DNA of 59,055 bases from Gammaproteobacteria bacterium (GTDB lineage Bacteria; Pseudomonadota; Gammaproteobacteria; Steroidobacterales; Steroidobacteraceae). The translations under genes and the position numbers were made by a program. Of the stretch, positions 18,908 to 29,363 are shown one piece after another. The stretch is taken from positions 1-59,055 of the forward strand of contig JAJFKF010000085.1 of NCBI GenBank assembly GCA_021773365.1, given 5' to 3'. A model generated the notes under the pieces. That model was given only the letters and a program-made list of their open reading frames with translations. It was not told the origin of the DNA and searched no databases. Positions within the stretch are counted from its first letter, which is position 1. Every line of letters begins with the position of its first letter.

Positions 18908-19678
18908 ATGGGTCAGAAAGTAAATCCAGTTGGCATCCGCCTCGGTATCACCCGCGATTGGGATTCGAAGTGGTATGCCAGCACGCGCAATTTTCCTGCG
19001 TATATCAACAGCGATTTCAAGGTGCGCCAGTTCCTGCAGCATCGCCTGAAGGACGCTTCGGTCAGCCGCATCAGTATTGAGCGCGCGGCCCGCAAGGCAA
19101 ATATCACCATCCACACCGCCCGTCCCGGCATCGTGATCGGCAAGAAGGGAGAGGACATCGAGAAGCTGCGCGTCCAGCTCGCCAACATGGTGAGCATGCC
19201 GGTGAACGATGTGCGGGTGAATATCGCCGAGATCAGGAAGCCTGAGCTCGATGCCAAGCTCGTCGCCGAGGGCATTGCCCAGCAGCTTGAGAAGCGCGTG
19301 ATGTTCCGTCGCGCCATGAAGCGGGCGGTGACCAACACCATGCGCAGCGGCGCACTCGGTATCAAGGTGCGTGTTTCCGGGCGCCTCAATGGCGCTGAAA
19401 TTGCCCGCACTGAGTGGTATCGCGAGGGGCGCGTTCCATTGCACACTTTTCGCGCAGACATTGACTACGGACTGGCGGAAGCCAAGACCACCTACGGGAT
19501 CATTGGCGTGAAGGCATGGATCTTCAAGGGCGAGGTGTTCGACAAGCCGCAGCCACAAAGTCCGGTCGCCGAAGAGGCTCCCGAGAAGGCTGCGCCAGAG
19601 AAGGTTACTGCAGAGAAGGCTACCGCCGAGAAAGCCACAGCTGAAGCGGCGACCAAGCCGGAGGTGCCTGCGGCATGA
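18908..19678 (+). CDS. rpsC: 30S ribosomal protein S3
   Basis: S3 forms part of the mRNA entry channel and its helicase. The product is 256 residues (233 in E. coli). It starts [18 protein letters not shown], and the KH domain carries the [16 protein letters not shown] loop around residues 75-90. The extra length is a tail from about residue 213, made of repeated Ala-Glu-Lys-Ala/Thr units ([13 protein letters not shown]). The frame is open upstream into rplV, but the start at 18908 is clear. It overlaps rplP by four bases. Confidence 0.97.
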   Translation: MGQKVNPVGIRLGITRDWDSKWYASTRNFPAYINSDFKVRQFLQHRLKDASVSRISIERAARKANITIHTARPGIVIGKKGEDIEKLRVQLANMVSMPVNDVRVNIAEIRKPELDAKLVAEGIAQQLEKRVMFRRAMKRAVTNTMRSGALGIKVRVSGRLNGAEIARTEWYREGRVPLHTFRADIDYGLAEAKTTYGIIGVKAWIFKGEVFDKPQPQSPVAEEAPEKAAPEKVTAEKATAEKATAEAATKPEVPAA

Positions 19679-20088
19679 TGCAGCCGAAGCGAACCAAGTT
19701 CCGTAAGCAGTTCAAGGGTCGCAACCCCGGATTGGCCTATCGTGGCGGCAGCGTTGCCTTTGGCGAGTGGGGCCTGAAAGCCACCGCGCGCGGGCGCATG
19801 ACCGCCCGTGAGATTGAGGCCGCGCGCCGCGCTGTGTCGCGATACGTCAAACGCGGCGGCCAGCTGTGGATTCGCGTGTTTCCCGATCTGCCGATATCCA
19901 AGAAGCCCCTTGAGGTGCGTATGGGCAAGGGCAAGGGCAACGTAGAGTACTGGGTGGCCCGCATTCAGCCAGGCAAGGTGCTGTTCGAGATGGAAGGCGT
20001 CAACGAGACTGTTGCCCGTGAGGCATTCCGGCTCGCCGCCTCCAAGCTGTCGCTGCCCACCATGTTTGTCAGGCGCCAGGTCCTGTAA
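19675..20088 (+). CDS. rplP: 50S ribosomal protein L16
   Basis: L16 contacts A-site tRNA and is needed for peptidyl-transferase function. The product is 137 residues (136 in E. coli): [17 protein letters not shown] at the start and [19 protein letters not shown] in the middle, the latter containing the loop with the Arg usually hydroxylated. It starts in an ATGA overlap with rpsC; the second ATG, three bases later, is the other possible start. Confidence 0.97.
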   Translation: MMQPKRTKFRKQFKGRNPGLAYRGGSVAFGEWGLKATARGRMTAREIEAARRAVSRYVKRGGQLWIRVFPDLPISKKPLEVRMGKGKGNVEYWVARIQPGKVLFEMEGVNETVAREAFRLAASKLSLPTMFVRRQVL

Positions 20089-20101
20089 GAGAAACCAGAC
20101 A

Positions 20102-20305
20102 ATGGAAGCGAAAGAATTGCGCGGAAAAGAAACCGCGGAACTGAAAGACGAACTGACCAGGCTGCGTCGCGAGCAGTTCAACCTGCGCATGGGCGAAGCT
20201 GCCGGTCAGCCTCCCAGGCCCGATCAGTGGGGCAAGGTTCGGCGTAATATTGCGCGGGTGAAGACGGTGCTGGCGCAGAAAGAGAGCGGGAAGCAGACAC
20301 AATGA
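20102..20305 (+). CDS. rpmC: 50S ribosomal protein L29
   Basis: L29 is a small two-helix protein at the tunnel exit next to L23. The product is 67 residues (63 in E. coli), with the typical [13 protein letters not shown] and a C-terminal [15 protein letters not shown] helix. It begins 13 bases after rplP and overlaps rpsQ by four bases. Confidence 0.96.
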   Translation: MEAKELRGKETAELKDELTRLRREQFNLRMGEAAGQPPRPDQWGKVRRNIARVKTVLAQKESGKQTQ

Positions 20306-20592
20306 GCGAAGCAACCACAATCAGCGAGCCGCAGGAGTCCCTGGCCGGCGAGCGCACCTTTACGGGGCGCGTCACCAGCAGGAAGATGGATAAGACCATT
20401 GCGGTGGATATCCAGCGGCTGATGAAGCATCCGCGGTACGGCAAGTACATTCGCCGCACCACGCGATTGCTGGCGCACGACGAAAAGAATGAGTGTGGCG
20501 AGGGCGATCTGGTGGCCATCACGCCATGCCGGCCGATGTCGCGTCGCAAGTCCTGGCGTCTGCTGCGCATCATCGAAAAGGCGAGGCAGTAA
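20302..20592 (+). CDS. rpsQ: 30S ribosomal protein S17
   Basis: S17 is an early-binding 30S protein of OB fold. The product is 96 residues (84 in E. coli) with a slightly longer N-terminus. The core [19 protein letters not shown] and the segment [15 protein letters not shown] identify it. The ATGA overlap with rpmC sets the start. Confidence 0.96.
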   Translation: MSEATTISEPQESLAGERTFTGRVTSRKMDKTIAVDIQRLMKHPRYGKYIRRTTRLLAHDEKNECGEGDLVAITPCRPMSRRKSWRLLRIIEKARQ

Positions 20593-20594
20593 CC

Positions 20595-20963
20595 ATGATC
20601 CAGATGCGCACCATGCTCAATGCGGCCGACAATAGCGGCGCGAAGACACTCATGTGCATCAAGGTGCTGGGCGGTTCGCGCCGGCGCTACGCGCAGGTGG
20701 GCGATGTGATCAAGGTGAGCATCAAGGATGCCATCCCGCGCGGCAAGGTGAAGAAGGGCGAGGTCTATGATGCGGTGGTGGTGCGTACCCGCCACGGCGT
20801 GCGTCGCCAGGACGGTTCGCTGATCCGCTTCGACGGCAACGCTGCCGTGCTGCTGACGAACAAGCTTGAGCCCATCGGCACCCGAATTTTCGGGCCGGTG
20901 ACCCGCGAGCTGCGCACGGCGCAGTTCATGAAGATTATTTCTCTGGCGCCAGAAGTGCTGTGA
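20595..20963 (+). CDS. rplN: 50S ribosomal protein L14
   Basis: L14 lies at the subunit interface and is the docking site of the silencing factor RsfS. The product is 122 residues (123 in E. coli): [18 protein letters not shown] at the start and [18 protein letters not shown] later. The frame is open upstream into rpsQ, but the ATG at 20595, two bases after the rpsQ stop, gives the standard protein. Confidence 0.97.
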   Translation: MIQMRTMLNAADNSGAKTLMCIKVLGGSRRRYAQVGDVIKVSIKDAIPRGKVKKGEVYDAVVVRTRHGVRRQDGSLIRFDGNAAVLLTNKLEPIGTRIFGPVTRELRTAQFMKIISLAPEVL

Positions 20964-20992
20964 GAGCAAACGCACCCGAGGTGCAGTGAGTC

Positions 20993-21310
20993 ATGCGAAA
21001 ACTGAAGAAAGGCGATGAAGTGGTGGTGATCGCCGGCCGTGACAAGGGCCGGCGCGGCGCCGTGCTGCAAATGCAGGACGACGGGCGTGTGCTTGTGGAG
21101 GGCGTGAACGTCCGCAAGAAGCACCAGAAACCGAACCCTCAGCGCCAGATTCAGGGCGGAATCATCGATAAGGAGATGCCGCTCGATATTTCCAACATCG
21201 CGTTGTGGAATCCGGCAACGCAGAAGGCCGATCGCGTGGGTATCCGCACGCTGGGCGATGGCCGCCGTGTACGTTTTTTCAAGTCCAACAAAGAAGTCGT
21301 GGACGCCTGA
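20993..21310 (+). CDS. rplX: 50S ribosomal protein L24
   Basis: L24 is an assembly-initiator protein of the 50S subunit with a KOW domain. The product is 105 residues (104 in E. coli): [18 protein letters not shown] at the start (KOW motif), then [15 protein letters not shown]. It lies 29 bases after rplN. In E. coli the S8 target for spc-operon control lies at the next gene, rplE. Confidence 0.97.
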   Translation: MRKLKKGDEVVVIAGRDKGRRGAVLQMQDDGRVLVEGVNVRKKHQKPNPQRQIQGGIIDKEMPLDISNIALWNPATQKADRVGIRTLGDGRRVRFFKSNKEVVDA

Positions 21311-21331
21311 TCCACTGGCAACAGCACCCAT

Positions 21332-21871
21332 ATGGCAAGACTGCAACAAATTTATCGTGAGAAGCTCCTGCCCGAGCTGAAGACCCAGCTCGGACTGGCC
21401 AACGTCATGCAAGTGCCGCGCATCGCCAAGATCACGGTCAACATGGGCGTAGGCGAGGCGGTGGCTGACAAGAAGGTCGTAGACCATGCGGTTTCGGACA
21501 TGACCAGGTTGAGCGGCCAGAAGCCGCTGGTCACCAAGTCCCGCAAGGCTATCGCCTCCTTCAAGGTGCGGGCTGGCATGCCGCTGGGCTGCAAGGTAAC
21601 CCTGCGTGGAGCCCGTATGTACGAGTTCCTCGACCGGTTGATCAATGTGGCTATCCCGCGCATCCGCGACTTCCGTGGACTGCCGGCACGAGCCTTCGAC
21701 GGCCGCGGCAACTACACCATGGGCGTGAAGGAACAGATCATTTTTCCTGAGATTGCCTACGACGCAGTGGATCAGCTGCGCGGCATGGACATCACGATTA
21801 CTACCACGGCGAAGGACGACAAGCAGGGCCGCGCACTGCTTGAGGCTTTCAACTTCCCTTTCCGGCGCTGA
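21332..21871 (+). CDS. rplE: 50S ribosomal protein L5
   Basis: L5 is part of the central protuberance and binds 5S rRNA. The product is 179 residues, the same as in E. coli. Motifs: [16 protein letters not shown] near residue 28, [20 protein letters not shown] and [17 protein letters not shown]8 in E. coli represses the spc operon by binding the start of this gene; the site was not tested here. Confidence 0.97.
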   Translation: MARLQQIYREKLLPELKTQLGLANVMQVPRIAKITVNMGVGEAVADKKVVDHAVSDMTRLSGQKPLVTKSRKAIASFKVRAGMPLGCKVTLRGARMYEFLDRLINVAIPRIRDFRGLPARAFDGRGNYTMGVKEQIIFPEIAYDAVDQLRGMDITITTTAKDDKQGRALLEAFNFPFRR

Positions 21872-21895
21872 CGCAACGAGAAAACAGGTCAGACT

Positions 21896-22201
21896 ATGGC
21901 GAAGACAAACATGATTGAGCGCGAGAAGCGCAGGGCGAAGCTGGTGCAGAAATACGCCAAGCTGCGTGCGGAGCTGAAAGAGACCATCCGCGACCCGAAA
22001 ACCGGTGCTGAGGCCCGTGCGGTTGCGCAGGCCAAATTGCAGTCCCTGCCTCGTGATTCCAATCCTATCCGCATACGCAGCCGTTGCCAGATCACTGGCC
22101 GCTCGCGCGGTGTGTATCGTAAGTTTGGCCTGGCGCGTACCAAGCTGCGCGAAGCAACCATGCGCGGCGAAATTCCGGGTCTAAGAAAGGCCAGCTGGTG
22201 A
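21896..22201 (+). CDS. rpsN: 30S ribosomal protein S14 (zinc-free type)
   Basis: S14 is a 30S head protein. The product is 101 residues, the long form, and lacks the CxxC pair of the zinc-binding form. It has the usual C-terminal [19 protein letters not shown] and ends [17 protein letters not shown]. It begins 24 bases after rplE and ends four bases before rpsH. Confidence 0.97.
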   Translation: MAKTNMIEREKRRAKLVQKYAKLRAELKETIRDPKTGAEARAVAQAKLQSLPRDSNPIRIRSRCQITGRSRGVYRKFGLARTKLREATMRGEIPGLRKASW

Positions 22202-22205
22202 AATC

Positions 22206-22601
22206 ATGAGCATGAGTGACCCCATTGCCGATTTGTTGACGCGGATTCGCAACGCCCAGCGCGTTGGCAAGCCCGAAGTCAGCGCGTCGGCCTCGAAGCT
22301 GAAGCTTGCGATCGTCAAGGTGCTGAAGGACGAGGGCTACGTGGCTGACTTCGCCGTTGTCACTGAAGATGGCAAGCGCCGCCTGGACATCCGGCTGAAG
22401 TACCACGAAGGTCGGCCGGTTATCGATCGTCTTGATCGCGTCAGCCGTCCAGGCCTGCGTATCTACCGCACCACCTCGGACCTGCCCAAGGTTCTGGGTG
22501 GCCTGGGAACGGTCATCGTATCCACGTCCAGTGGCGTCATGACGGACAAACAGGCGCGTGCCGCCGGCCAGGGTGGCGAAGTGCTCTGCATAGTGAGCTG
22601 A
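22206..22601 (+). CDS. rpsH: 30S ribosomal protein S8
   Basis: S8 binds the central domain of 16S rRNA and in E. coli is the translational repressor of the spc operon. The product is 131 residues (130 in E. coli), or 129 if the second ATG at 22212 is used. Motifs: [15 protein letters not shown] at the start and the C-terminal [13 protein letters not shown] rRNA-binding loop. Confidence 0.97.
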   Translation: MSMSDPIADLLTRIRNAQRVGKPEVSASASKLKLAIVKVLKDEGYVADFAVVTEDGKRRLDIRLKYHEGRPVIDRLDRVSRPGLRIYRTTSDLPKVLGGLGTVIVSTSSGVMTDKQARAAGQGGEVLCIVS

Positions 22602-22606
22602 TCAAT

Positions 22607-23140
22607 ATGTCCAGGATAGCCAAAAATCCGGTGCCGCTGCCCAAGGGCGTGACGGTAACCACCGCCGCCGATGCCGTTACCGTGAAGGGCGTCAAGGGTT
22701 CGCTGTCGTTGGCCCTGAAACCCGGCATTCAGGTGGTGCAGGAAGAGCAGGAGCTGGCAGTCAAGGTCAATCAGGGTATTGAAGGCATCATTGCGATCGC
22801 AGGATCCACGCGTGCGCACCTGGCCAACATGGTTCAGGGTGTCAGCAAGGGCTACGAGCGCAAACTCGAGCTGGTGGGTGTCGGCTATCGCGCGACCCTG
22901 GCTGGCAAGAATCTGAACCTCACTTTGGGCTTCTCTCATCCCGTTGCCTATCTCATCCCTGAAGGGGTGACGATCGAGTGCCCCAGCCAGACAGAGATCC
23001 TCGTCAAAGGAACGGACATTCAGAAGGTCGGACAGACGGCCGCAGAGATTCGCCGCTATCGCCCCCCTGAGCCCTACAAGGGCAAAGGCGTGCGTTATTC
23101 CGACGAAAAGATCGAGTTGAAAGAGGCGAAGAAGAAGTAG
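22607..23140 (+). CDS. rplF: 50S ribosomal protein L6
   Basis: L6 lies near the sarcin-ricin loop and factor-binding site. The product is 177 residues, the same as in E. coli. It has the duplicated L6 fold, with [20 protein letters not shown] in the second half and the C-terminal signature [16 protein letters not shown]. It follows rpsH by five bases. Confidence 0.97.
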   Translation: MSRIAKNPVPLPKGVTVTTAADAVTVKGVKGSLSLALKPGIQVVQEEQELAVKVNQGIEGIIAIAGSTRAHLANMVQGVSKGYERKLELVGVGYRATLAGKNLNLTLGFSHPVAYLIPEGVTIECPSQTEILVKGTDIQKVGQTAAEIRRYRPPEPYKGKGVRYSDEKIELKEAKKK

Positions 23141-23147
23141 GCACCGC

Positions 23148-23507
23148 ATGAGCACCGATAAGAAAACACAACGTCTGCACCGCGCCGCACGTACCCGCGC
23201 GAGAATTCGCGAACTGCGCAGCGTCCGTCTGAACGTGCACCGCACGCCTCAGCACATCTACGCGCAAGTGATCGACAACAGTGGCGGTCGTGTGCTGGCC
23301 GCCGCTTCCACCGTGCAGGAGAACCTGCGCAAGGATCTGAAAGGTACCGGCAACATCGAGGCAGCCAAGGTCATAGGCAAGGTAATTGCCGAGCGCGCCC
23401 TTGCTGCCGGTGTGGAGCAGGTTGCGTTTGACCGTTCCGGATTTCGCTATCACGGCCGTGTGAAGGCGCTCGCAGATGCGGCGCGTGAACACGGGCTCAA
23501 GTTCTAA
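23148..23507 (+). CDS. rplR: 50S ribosomal protein L18
   Basis: L18 binds 5S rRNA in the central protuberance. The product is 119 residues (117 in E. coli). It has a basic N-terminus ([19 protein letters not shown]), the [17 protein letters not shown] segment and the C-terminal [20 protein letters not shown] signature. It lies seven bases after rplF. Confidence 0.96.
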   Translation: MSTDKKTQRLHRAARTRARIRELRSVRLNVHRTPQHIYAQVIDNSGGRVLAAASTVQENLRKDLKGTGNIEAAKVIGKVIAERALAAGVEQVAFDRSGFRYHGRVKALADAAREHGLKF

Positions 23508-23521
23508 AGGCAAGGTTAGGT

Positions 23522-24040
23522 ATGGCCAGAGTTGAAAAAGCGACGATAGGCGATGAGCTGCTCGAGAAGCTGGTGACGGTCAATCGTGTCGCCAAGGTGG
23601 TCAAGGGTGGCCGCCAGTTTGGCTTTACTGCACTCACTGTTGTGGGCGATGGCGCCGGCCGCGTGGGCTTCGGTTATGGCAAGGCACGGGAAGTACCGGT
23701 GGCCATCTCCAAGGCCATGCAGCAGGCTCGCAAGAATCTCGTCAACATAGGGTTGAACAACGACACTCTGCATTACGCCACCAAGGGCTCTCATGGCGCC
23801 ACGCGGGTGTTCATGCAGCCGGCCGCAAGCGGAACCGGCGTCATCGCCGGGGGCGCGATGCGTGCGGTGTTCGAATGTGCCGGTGTGCGCAACGTGCTGG
23901 CCAAGAGCTATGGTTCACGCAATCCAATCAACGTGGTGCGCGCCACGATGAACGCGCTGTCGGGTATCAGCGCCCCCGAGCAGATTGCCGCCAAACGCGG
24001 CAAGACGGTGGCGGAGATACTGGGAACTAGCGCGGCCTGA
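23522..24040 (+). CDS. rpsE: 30S ribosomal protein S5
   Basis: S5 takes part in mRNA entry and decoding fidelity. The product is 172 residues (167 in E. coli). Motifs: the loop [20 protein letters not shown], where spectinomycin-resistance changes occur, and the [19 protein letters not shown] segment. It follows rplR by 14 bases. Confidence 0.97.
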   Translation: MARVEKATIGDELLEKLVTVNRVAKVVKGGRQFGFTALTVVGDGAGRVGFGYGKAREVPVAISKAMQQARKNLVNIGLNNDTLHYATKGSHGATRVFMQPAASGTGVIAGGAMRAVFECAGVRNVLAKSYGSRNPINVVRATMNALSGISAPEQIAAKRGKTVAEILGTSAA

Positions 24041-24072
24041 CGGCCTCCGAGCGCACGACAACGAATGCCACT

Positions 24073-24252
24073 ATGAAAATGAAAGTCACACTGGTCAAGA
24101 GCACCGCCGGGCAGCTGAAGAGCATTATTGCGACCGTGCGGGGGCTGGGCCTGCGTCGGATCCGCCATACCGTGACGGTGCAGGATACGCCCGAGATTCG
24201 CGGCATGATCCGCGCCGCCGGGCACATGCTGAAAGTGGAGGAGGCGCAATGA
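24073..24252 (+). CDS. rpmD: 50S ribosomal protein L30
   Basis: A small gene for the 59-residue L30 (59 in E. coli), starting [18 protein letters not shown], with the typical [21 protein letters not shown]... core followed by [15 protein letters not shown]. An ATG at 24065 reaches a stop after three codons, so the start is 24073. The stop overlaps the rplO start (ATGA), as expected for the spc operon order rpsE-rpmD-rplO. Confidence 0.94.
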   Translation: MKMKVTLVKSTAGQLKSIIATVRGLGLRRIRHTVTVQDTPEIRGMIRAAGHMLKVEEAQ

Positions 24253-24710
24253 GCCTGCGACTGAATTCAATGAAACCTGCTGTCGGCAGCAAGCGTACGC
24301 GCCTGCGCGTCGGCCGCGGCGCCTCGGCTGGCCAGGGCAAGACCTGCGGTCGCGGCGTGAAGGGCCAGCGCGCCCGCAAGGGCGGTTACCACAAAGTCGG
24401 GTTCGAGGGCGGCCAGATGCCGCTGCAGCGCCGTTTGCCGAAGTTCGGTTTCCGCTCGGCCATCCTGCGCACGCGTGCCGAGGTGCGGCTTGATGAGCTG
24501 GCCGCCATTGACGCACCGGTTATCGACCTGAAGGTGTTGATCGACGCCAACGTGGTGCCGGCACAGACCAAGCGCGCCAAGGTCATTCTTTCCGGCGAGT
24601 TGAAGAAAGCCGTGACGCTGAAGGGCATCGCCGCCACCAAGGGCGCGCGCGCAGCTATCGAGGCTGCTGGTGGCAAGCTGGAAGACGACAAGCCGGAAGA
24701 ACAAAAGTAA
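24249..24710 (+). CDS. rplO: 50S ribosomal protein L15
   Basis: L15 is a late-assembly 50S protein. The product is 153 residues (144 in E. coli), with the Gly-rich N-terminal [20 protein letters not shown] and [21 protein letters not shown] frame in the same register begins upstream inside rpmD; the ATG at 24249 overlapping the rpmD stop gives the proper start. The C-terminus is acidic. It precedes secY by four bases. Confidence 0.97.
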   Translation: MSLRLNSMKPAVGSKRTRLRVGRGASAGQGKTCGRGVKGQRARKGGYHKVGFEGGQMPLQRRLPKFGFRSAILRTRAEVRLDELAAIDAPVIDLKVLIDANVVPAQTKRAKVILSGELKKAVTLKGIAATKGARAAIEAAGGKLEDDKPEEQK

Positions 24711-24714
24711 AGAG

Positions 24715-26064
24715 ATGGCAAGTTCCCCCAATAATCCGGCTGCCGCATTCGGTAACGCCACGCGTCTGACGGAGATGCGTCGTCGCCTTATGTTCCTCAT
24801 CGGCGCGCTGGTGGTCTATCGCATCGGCACCTTCATTCCGGTGCCGGGGATCGATCCGGGGGCGCTGGCGCGCTTTTTCGAGAACCAGGCTGGCACCATC
24901 CTCGGTATCTTCAACATGTTCTCCGGCGGAGCGCTGGAGCGGTTGAGCATCTTTGCCATGGGCGTCATGCCCTATATTTCGGCATCCATCATCGTGCAGA
25001 TGATGGCTGTGGTCGTGCCCTCACTGGCTGCCCTGAAAAAGGAAGGCGAGTCTGGCCGGCGCAAGATCACCCAGTACACCCGCTACGGCACGGTGGGGCT
25101 GGCGGCATTTCAGGGCTTTGGCGCCGCAGTCGCGCTGCAAAACGGTGGCATGGTCATCAGCCCCGGACCGCAGTTCCTGTTCACCGCCACGGTCACCATG
25201 TGTGCGGGAACCATGTTCCTGATGTGGCTGGGCGAGCAGATTACCGAGCGCGGGATCGGCAACGGCATCTCCATGCTTATTCTCGCCGGTATCGTCGCCG
25301 GCCTGCCGGCTGCCATCAGCTCCACGCTCTCGCAGGTGCAGTCCGGCGAAATGCAGGGTGCCTTCGCGCTGCTGCTGCTGGTTGTAATCGTCGGCGTAAC
25401 CGCCTTCTGCGTATTTATGGAGCGAGCGCAGCGGCGTATTGCGGTCAACTACGCCAAGCGCCAGGTCGGCAGGAAGATGTATGCAGGCCAGAGCAGCCAT
25501 CTGCCATTCAAAATCAACATGTCCGGCGTGATTCCCCCGATTTTCGCCTCGTCGATTCTGCTGTTCCCGGCTACGCTGGCCAGCTTCTTTGGTACGTCCG
25601 CCGGCCAGCAGCCCACCGTAACGCAGAACATTCTGCAGCAGCTGGCTGCAGCATTGGGCTACGGCCAGCCCGTACATCTGTTAATGTATGCGGCCCTGAT
25701 CATCTTTTTCTGCTTCTTCTACACCGCACTTGTGTTCAATGCGCGCGAGACGGCGGACAACCTCAAGAAGTCCGGCGCCTTCATCCCCGGCATCCGCCCG
25801 GGACAGCAGACCGGTGAGTACATCGACAAGGTGCTGACGCGCCTGACGTTCTGGGGCGCTCTGTACGTCACCGCCGTGTGCATCCTGCCGGAAATCATGC
25901 GGGTGCAGGGCGGCGTTCCGTTCGTCTTCGGCGGAACCAGCCTCCTGATCGTGGTGGTGGTGGTCATGGACTTCATGGCGCAGCTGCAGGCGCACCTGAT
26001 GTCGCACCAGTACGAAGGGTTGATGAAAAAAGCGAATTTACGCGGGTATGGGAAACCGTCATGA
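24715..26064 (+). CDS. secY: Protein translocase subunit SecY
   Basis: SecY is the channel of the SecYEG inner-membrane translocase. The product is 449 residues (443 in E. coli), with the expected ten hydrophobic segments. The first follows [19 protein letters not shown], and the plug region [16 protein letters not shown] comes after it. The cytoplasmic loop ending [19 protein letters not shown] is typical. The frame is open upstream, but the ATG at 24715 after AAAGAG is the clear start. Four-base overlap with rpmJ. Confidence 0.98.
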   Translation: MASSPNNPAAAFGNATRLTEMRRRLMFLIGALVVYRIGTFIPVPGIDPGALARFFENQAGTILGIFNMFSGGALERLSIFAMGVMPYISASIIVQMMAVVVPSLAALKKEGESGRRKITQYTRYGTVGLAAFQGFGAAVALQNGGMVISPGPQFLFTATVTMCAGTMFLMWLGEQITERGIGNGISMLILAGIVAGLPAAISSTLSQVQSGEMQGAFALLLLVVIVGVTAFCVFMERAQRRIAVNYAKRQVGRKMYAGQSSHLPFKINMSGVIPPIFASSILLFPATLASFFGTSAGQQPTVTQNILQQLAAALGYGQPVHLLMYAALIIFFCFFYTALVFNARETADNLKKSGAFIPGIRPGQQTGEYIDKVLTRLTFWGALYVTAVCILPEIMRVQGGVPFVFGGTSLLIVVVVVMDFMAQLQAHLMSHQYEGLMKKANLRGYGKPS

Positions 26065-26174
26065 AAGTCCGTCCGTCCGTGAAGAAAATCTGCAAGAACT
26101 GCAAAGTCGTGCGCCGCAAGCGCGTCGTCTACATCATCTGCAGCGACCCGCGACACAAACAGAGGCAGGGGTAA
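26061..26174 (+). CDS. rpmJ: 50S ribosomal protein L36 (zinc form)
   Basis: A short gene for a 37-residue L36. It starts [17 protein letters not shown] and ends [11 protein letters not shown]. The three cysteines and the histidine of the zinc-binding form are present. Its ATG overlaps the secY stop, and rpsM starts four bases later. This secY-rpmJ-rpsM order is typical of gamma- and betaproteobacteria. Confidence 0.95.
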   Translation: MKVRPSVKKICKNCKVVRRKRVVYIICSDPRHKQRQG

Positions 26175-26178
26175 CAGC

Positions 26179-26556
26179 ATGGCTCGTATAGCTGGCATCA
26201 ACATCCCGATGAACAAGCATGTCGTCATCGGCTTGACGCATATTTTCGGCGTGGGAAATGCCCGTGCCGCAAAGATCTGCGCTGGTGCCGGTGTCAAGCC
26301 GGACACCAAGGTCAAGGACCTGACTGACGCCGAAGTGGCGGAGCTGCGTGCGCAGGTGGCGAAGATGAGCGTGGAGGGCGATCTGCGGCGTGAGGTGTCG
26401 ATGAACATCAAGCGTCTGATGGACCTCGGTTGCTATCGCGGCATCCGTCATCGTCGCGGACTGCCGATGCGCGGCCAGAGAACGCGCACCAATGCACGTA
26501 CCCGCAAGGGCCCGCGCAAGGCCGCAATCAAGTTGCAGGCGCAGGCCGGCAAGTAA
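26179..26556 (+). CDS. rpsM: 30S ribosomal protein S13
   Basis: S13 forms intersubunit bridges and touches P-site tRNA. The product is 125 residues (118 in E. coli). Motifs: [20 protein letters not shown] at the start, the [18 protein letters not shown] core and a basic tail. It opens the alpha operon; in E. coli S4 represses at a pseudoknot around this start, but with a four-base gap to rpmJ any such site would lie inside coding sequence. Confidence 0.97.
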   Translation: MARIAGINIPMNKHVVIGLTHIFGVGNARAAKICAGAGVKPDTKVKDLTDAEVAELRAQVAKMSVEGDLRREVSMNIKRLMDLGCYRGIRHRRGLPMRGQRTRTNARTRKGPRKAAIKLQAQAGK

Positions 26557-26578
26557 CACACAGGGTTAAACAGCGAAC

Positions 26579-26986
26579 ATGGCCGATCAGAAACAGTCCG
26601 CAGGTGCCGCAGGCAAACAGCGCAAGAAGGTGCGCAAGAACGTGCTCGAGGGTATCGCGCACGTCCATGCTTCCTTCAACAACACCATCATCACGATCAC
26701 CGATCGCCAGGGCAACACCCTGTCGTGGGCAACGTCGGGTGGTTGCGGTTTCCGCGGCTCGCGCAAGAGTACGCCCTTCGCCGCCCAGGTGGCTGCGGAG
26801 AAGGCCGGTACAGCTGCCCAGGAGCACGGCCTGAAGCACGTCGAAGTGCGCGTCATGGGTCCCGGTCCCGGTCGCGAGTCCGCAGTGCGGGCGCTGAATG
26901 CCTGCGGCCTGAAGGTCACGCATATCGAAGACGTTACGCCCATTCCCCATAACGGTTGCCGCCCGCCGAAGCGGCGCCGCGTCTAA
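26579..26986 (+). CDS. rpsK: 30S ribosomal protein S11
   Basis: S11 lines the mRNA exit cleft on the 30S platform. The product is 135 residues (129 in E. coli). Motifs: [20 protein letters not shown], the [20 protein letters not shown] segment and the C-terminal [16 protein letters not shown]. It lies 22 bases after rpsM. Confidence 0.97.
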   Translation: MADQKQSAGAAGKQRKKVRKNVLEGIAHVHASFNNTIITITDRQGNTLSWATSGGCGFRGSRKSTPFAAQVAAEKAGTAAQEHGLKHVEVRVMGPGPGRESAVRALNACGLKVTHIEDVTPIPHNGCRPPKRRRV

Positions 26987-27007
26987 AGCAGACAGAGAGA
27001 ACAGCAC

Positions 27008-27631
27008 ATGGCACGTTATCTGGGTCCGACTTGTAAACTGGCGCGTCGCGAGGGCACTGACCTCTTCCTCAAGAGCGCGGTCAAGCCGCTGGAATCCAAG
27101 TGCAAGTTCCAGGTGCCGCCGGGCGGCATCAAGGGCGAGCGCAAGAGCCGTCTGTCCGACTACGGTGTGCAGCTGCGCGAGAAGCAGAAGCTCCGCCGCA
27201 TGTACGGCGTGCTGGAAAAGCAGTTCAGCAACTATTACAAGCGCGCCGCCGGCCGTCCGGGTGCCACCGGTGAAACCCTGTTGCAGCTGCTGGAGTGTCG
27301 CCTGGACAACATCGTCTATCGCATGGGCTTCGCGGTAACCCGCGCTGAGGCCCGTCAGCTGGTCAGCCACAAGGCCATCACGGTGAACAGCAAAGCGGTA
27401 AACATACCGTCCTATCAGTGCAAGGCCGGTGACACCGTGTCCGTGCGTGAAAAGTCACAGAAGCAGCTGCGGATCGGTTCCGCACTGACCATTGCCGCCC
27501 AGGTGGGATTCCCCGACTGGGTGGAAGTGGACGAGAAGAAGATGACCGGAGTGCTCAAGTCGGTGCCCGAGCGGGATGACATCCTGCCGGATATCAACGA
27601 GAACCTCGTGGTCGAGTTGTATTCGAAATAA
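27008..27631 (+). CDS. rpsD: 30S ribosomal protein S4
   Basis: S4 starts 30S assembly, lines the mRNA entry and represses the alpha operon in E. coli. The product is 207 residues (206 in E. coli). It starts [19 protein letters not shown], has [19 protein letters not shown] near residue 50 and the S4 RNA-binding domain with [20 protein letters not shown]. It follows rpsK by 21 bases. Confidence 0.98.
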   Translation: MARYLGPTCKLARREGTDLFLKSAVKPLESKCKFQVPPGGIKGERKSRLSDYGVQLREKQKLRRMYGVLEKQFSNYYKRAAGRPGATGETLLQLLECRLDNIVYRMGFAVTRAEARQLVSHKAITVNSKAVNIPSYQCKAGDTVSVREKSQKQLRIGSALTIAAQVGFPDWVEVDEKKMTGVLKSVPERDDILPDINENLVVELYSK

Positions 27632-27663
27632 GTCTTGAAAGTAAGCAATTGCAGGTGAACCCC

Positions 27664-28668
27664 ATGCAGGGATCTGTTTCCGAGTTCCTGAAGCCCCGCA
27701 TCGTCAAGGTGCAGCCGCTCACTTCGCGTCACGCCCGCGTGGTGATCGAACCCTTCGAGCGCGGGTTTGGCCATACGCTGGGTAACGCGTTGCGTCGCGT
27801 GCTGCTGTCCTCGATGCCGGGCGCGGCCGTCACCGAGGCGGACATTGAAGGCGTGCTGCACGAGTACACCAGTATTGAGGGTGTGCAGGAGGACGTAGTC
27901 GATGTCCTGCTCAATCTCAAGGGCATCGCCATTCGCATGCACACGCGCGATAGCGCGGAGCTGCGCCTGCACAAGAAGGGCCCAGGTCCGGTCACCGCGC
28001 GTGATATCGCGGTGGACCATGACATTGAAGTGCTCAACCCCGACATGGTGATCGCCAATCTCACCAAGGCCGGCGAGTTGAACATGTCGCTGAAGATCGA
28101 ACGTGGCCGTGGCTACCGCCCGGCAGTGCAACAGGTGGCCTTTGAGGAGCAGACCCGTCCCATCGGACGCCTGCAGCTCGATGCCTCCTTCTCGCCGGTG
28201 CGTCGCGTGACGTACACCGTCGAAAGCACGCGTGTGGAACAGCGCACGGATCTGGACAAGCTCATCATCGACATCGAGACCAACGGCACCATCGAGCCCG
28301 AGGAAGCCATCCGCCGCGCCGGTTCCATTCTCAAGGATCAGTTGTCGGTGTTCGTCGACCTGCAGGGCCAGGAAGAGGGCGCCTCCAAGGCCGTGGAAAC
28401 CCAGTTCGATCCCATCCTGCTGCGGCCGGTGGACGAGCTGGAGCTGACGGTACGCAGTGCGAACTGCCTGAAGGCCGAGAATATCCACTACATCGGCGAT
28501 CTCGTGCAGCGCACCGAAGTGGAATTGCTGCGCACCCCGAACCTGGGCAAGAAGTCGCTCACCGAGATCAAGGAAGTGCTCGAGAGCCACAGCCTGGCCC
28601 TCGGCATGCGCCTGGATAACTGGCCGCCTGCTGGTCTGAAGCGCGACGAGGAAAGGGAAGCGATCTAG
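27664..28668 (+). CDS. rpoA: DNA-directed RNA polymerase subunit alpha
   Basis: Alpha is the assembly platform of RNA polymerase and binds UP elements and activators. The product is 334 residues (329 in E. coli). The N-terminal domain has [20 protein letters not shown], and the C-terminal domain has the [16 protein letters not shown] helix. A TTG at 27649 is in frame, but the ATG at 27664, spaced behind AGGTGA, is preferred. A strong hairpin separates it from rplQ. Confidence 0.98.
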   Translation: MQGSVSEFLKPRIVKVQPLTSRHARVVIEPFERGFGHTLGNALRRVLLSSMPGAAVTEADIEGVLHEYTSIEGVQEDVVDVLLNLKGIAIRMHTRDSAELRLHKKGPGPVTARDIAVDHDIEVLNPDMVIANLTKAGELNMSLKIERGRGYRPAVQQVAFEEQTRPIGRLQLDASFSPVRRVTYTVESTRVEQRTDLDKLIIDIETNGTIEPEEAIRRAGSILKDQLSVFVDLQGQEEGASKAVETQFDPILLRPVDELELTVRSANCLKAENIHYIGDLVQRTEVELLRTPNLGKKSLTEIKEVLESHSLALGMRLDNWPPAGLKRDEEREAI

Positions 28669-28672
28669 TTCG

Positions 28673-28700
28673 TCCGCCCTCCCGGAACGGGGAGGGCGGA
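28673..28700 (+). promoter_or_regulatory. rpoA-rplQ intercistronic hairpin
   Basis: A perfect 11-bp stem (TCCGCCCTCCC at 28673-28683 with its complement at 28690-28700) around a six-base loop, four bases after the rpoA stop. No T run follows. It may stabilise the upstream mRNA or reduce rplQ expression. Confidence 0.6.
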
Positions 28701-28745
28701 TACCTTCGATTACCTCAGTTCTGAACAAACTATCGGCTTATCACC

Positions 28746-29363
28746 ATGCGTCACCATCTCTCCGGCCGTCAGCTCAGCCGCATCGCACCGCATCGTCACG
28801 CGATGCTGCGCAACATGGCGGCCTCACTGCTGCGGCATGAAACCATTCGCACCACGCTGCCGAAGGCCAAGGAGCTGCGGCGCGTTGTGGAGCCGCTGAT
28901 CACGCTGGCGAAGAGCGACAGCGACGCTGCGCGCCGCCTGGCTTTTGCCCGATTGCGTGACGCGGAAATCGTCGAAAAGCTGTTCGCCGATATCGGTCCG
29001 CATTATCAGACCCGGCCGGGCGGATATACCCGCATCCTGCACATGATGCCGCGCCCGGGTGACGCCGCGCCGATGGCGCTGATGCAGCTGGTTGACCGGC
29101 CGGACAAGGCGGCAGCCGGCGCTGATGCACCGGCGGCTGAAGGCGATGCGCAGCCGGCCAAATCGACCAAGTCGGCCAAGTCCACCAAGGTGGAGAAGGC
29201 TGCCGACGGCGAAACGCAGGAAGAGAAGCCGAAACGCAAGGCTGCACCGGCCAGGAAGAAGGCGCCGGCAAAAGCCGCAGCCAGCAAGGCTGCGCCGAAG
29301 AAGAAGACGCCTGCAAAGGCGGCCAGGAAGACGGCAAAGAAGTCCGCGAAGAAGAAGGGCTGA
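28746..29363 (+). CDS. rplQ: 50S ribosomal protein L17 with basic C-terminal tail
   Basis: L17 is a 50S protein near the tunnel exit. The conserved part is the first 120 or so residues: [20 protein letters not shown] at the start, [15 protein letters not shown], and [20 protein letters not shown]. The product is 205 residues against 127 in E. coli. The extra 80 residues are first acidic/neutral, then almost only Lys, Ala and Pro ([20 protein letters not shown] and similar to the end), like the tails of histone H1-like proteins. Last gene of the ribosomal block. Confidence 0.95.
   Translation: MRHHLSGRQLSRIAPHRHAMLRNMAASLLRHETIRTTLPKAKELRRVVEPLITLAKSDSDAARRLAFARLRDAEIVEKLFADIGPHYQTRPGGYTRILHMMPRPGDAAPMALMQLVDRPDKAAAGADAPAAEGDAQPAKSTKSAKSTKVEKAADGETQEEKPKRKAAPARKKAPAKAAASKAAPKKKTPAKAARKTAKKSAKKKG

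Noticed and set aside
16405-29363. Operons broken by frameshift or gene loss in the ribosomal block
   Set aside because: All expected genes of the S10, spc and alpha groups are present and intact, including the short rpmD and rpmJ.
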